A program made the position numbers and the translations under genes. Shown here piece by piece: positions 5,388 to 5,831 of a stretch of DNA of 5,831 nucleotides (position 1 is its first letter; each line of letters opens with the position of its first letter). Below the pieces are notes generated by a model. The model saw only the letters and a list, made by a program, of their open reading frames with translations. It searched no databases and had not been told where the DNA came from. This DNA is from CAVPEW01 sp050247895 (GTDB lineage Bacteria; Actinomycetota; Acidimicrobiia; Acidimicrobiales; VFJN01), in assembly GCA_050247895.1 (NCBI GenBank), contig JBFWTJ010000238.1:1-5831 (forward strand), written 5' to 3'.

Positions 5388-5726
5388 TCAGCCCTCGATC
5401 GGGGCGACCAGGTCCATGTCGTCCTGGCAGTGGCGGGGCGGATCGGGCATCTCGTCGTTGGCCACCGTCATGCGGACCTCGGTGCCGCAGATCCCACATC
5501 GGTAGGTGATCTTCACCTTGCGGAGCTCCCCGGCCGGGGGCGGGGGCGGAACCGGCTGGGCCAGGCCCGACAGCACGGCCATGCCGGCCTTCATGATCAC
5601 GCCGGTCACCAGCACGGCGATCACGACGTTGACCACCGACGCGTCGGTGACCAGCCAGGCCAGCACGCCGAGCAGCACCAGGGCGACCAGCGCCGGCCGC
5701 GAGATCAAACCGGAGACCCGTGACAC
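5388..5726 (-). CDS. Uncharacterised small membrane protein with C-terminal zinc-ribbon-like motif
   Basis: I do not recognise a named family. From GTG at 5726 the product is 112 residues. After a short basic N-terminus come two hydrophobic helices (about 12-27 and 31-55), a proline-rich linker (PVPPPPP, 58-64) and a soluble tail. The tail carries YRCGICGTEVRM (75-86) with C77 and C80, then PPRHC with H99 and C100, followed by VAPIEG. CxxC plus HC is consistent with a small zinc site, although only three cysteines are present and the histidine would have to be the fourth ligand. The GTG at 5726 lies 7 bases after a TAGCCT box; GTG at 5729 is also possible, and extending to 5795 adds an unlikely Pro/Arg-rich leader. 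Hydropathy suggests a helical hairpin with both ends on one side. It faces crgA across 128 bases. The function is unknown. Confidence 0.75.
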   Translation of the reverse strand: MSRVSGLISRPALVALVLLGVLAWLVTDASVVNVVIAVLVTGVIMKAGMAVLSGLAQPVPPPPPAGELRKVKITYRCGICGTEVRMTVANDEMPDPPRHCQDDMDLVAPIEG

Positions 5727-5733
5727 CACGGCC

Positions 5734-5739
5734 AGGCTA
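5734..5739 (-). promoter_or_regulatory. -10-like box TAGCCT ahead of the zinc-ribbon gene
   Basis: On the minus strand TAGCCT is followed by GGCC and then two GTG codons in tandem. The second GTG (5726) is 7 bases away, close to the spacing at crgA and trpG, and the first (5729) is 4 bases away. No Shine-Dalgarno sequence is present. This box is the main reason for choosing the start at 5726. Confidence 0.45.
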
Positions 5740-5831
5740 CGCACCCGCCGGGGCCGTGGGCACTCCCGGCCCGGCGCAGGTGCGGCCGGGACCACGGTGG
5801 TGGTGACGGGCGAGGCGAGCGCCCTGGGCCG

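Noticed and set aside
5388..5795. Longer version of the zinc-ribbon protein starting at 5795
   Set aside because: The extra 23 residues are a Pro/Arg-rich stretch, and the stretch contains the TAGCCT box that better explains a start at 5726.
5740..5831. Possible start of a plus-strand gene at the right edge (GTG at 5797, 5800 or 5803 reading VVVTGEASALG)
   Set aside because: Only about 12 codons are visible, there is no -10-like box at the spacing seen at the other starts, and the frame upstream is Arg/Gly rich. The text loosely resembles the start of a SIMPL-type protein, but that is too little to call.

Overview
The window comes from a very GC-rich actinobacterium. Coding third positions are almost all G or C, and gene order matches the cell-division/peptidoglycan cluster known from mycobacteria (rodA-pbpA-pknA-pknB facing trpG, with crgA nearby). 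The short leaderless-looking gene starts and the large divergence from mycobacterial proteins suggest a deep lineage such as Acidimicrobiia. That placement is inference; no marker gene here proves it.

Layout, left to right. (1) 1-476, plus strand: the C-terminal end of a class B penicillin-binding protein (PbpA type), truncated by the window edge. (2) 531-2501, plus strand: PknB, a membrane Ser/Thr kinase with four extracytoplasmic PASTA repeats. (3) 2502-2733: a GC-rich gap between convergent genes, filled by degenerate direct repeats that run across the stop codon of the next gene. (4) 2734-3321, minus strand: the glutamine amidotransferase subunit of anthranilate/aminodeoxychorismate synthase (TrpG/PabA). 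(5) 3322-3371: a short gap with a strong hairpin just after the ppx stop and a -10-like box just before trpG. (6) 3372-4934, minus strand: a long-form Ppx/GppA exopolyphosphatase. (7) 4935-4977: a 43-base divergent promoter region. (8) 4978-5259, plus strand: CrgA, the small two-helix divisome protein. (9) 5260-5387: a convergent gap with a bulged hairpin and a pair of DnaA-box-like 9-mers. (10) 5388-5726, minus strand: an uncharacterised small membrane protein with a C-terminal zinc-ribbon-like motif. The last ~90 bases hold no supportable gene.

How the genes fit together. PbpA makes peptidoglycan crosslinks, PknB senses cell-wall fragments through PASTA and phosphorylates division and wall proteins, and CrgA helps assemble the divisome. 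trpG and ppx are metabolic neighbours carried within this cluster. The arrangement copies the mycobacterial one (crgA divergent from an intervening gene plus trpG, trpG convergent with pknB), with ppx in the intervening slot. A separate pknA is absent between pbpA and pknB.

No clearly new biological system is present. The most noteworthy signals are a recurrent TANNNT box 7-10 bases before start codons that lack Shine-Dalgarno sequences, two well-formed intergenic hairpins, the repeat array, and the uncharacterised zinc-ribbon membrane protein.
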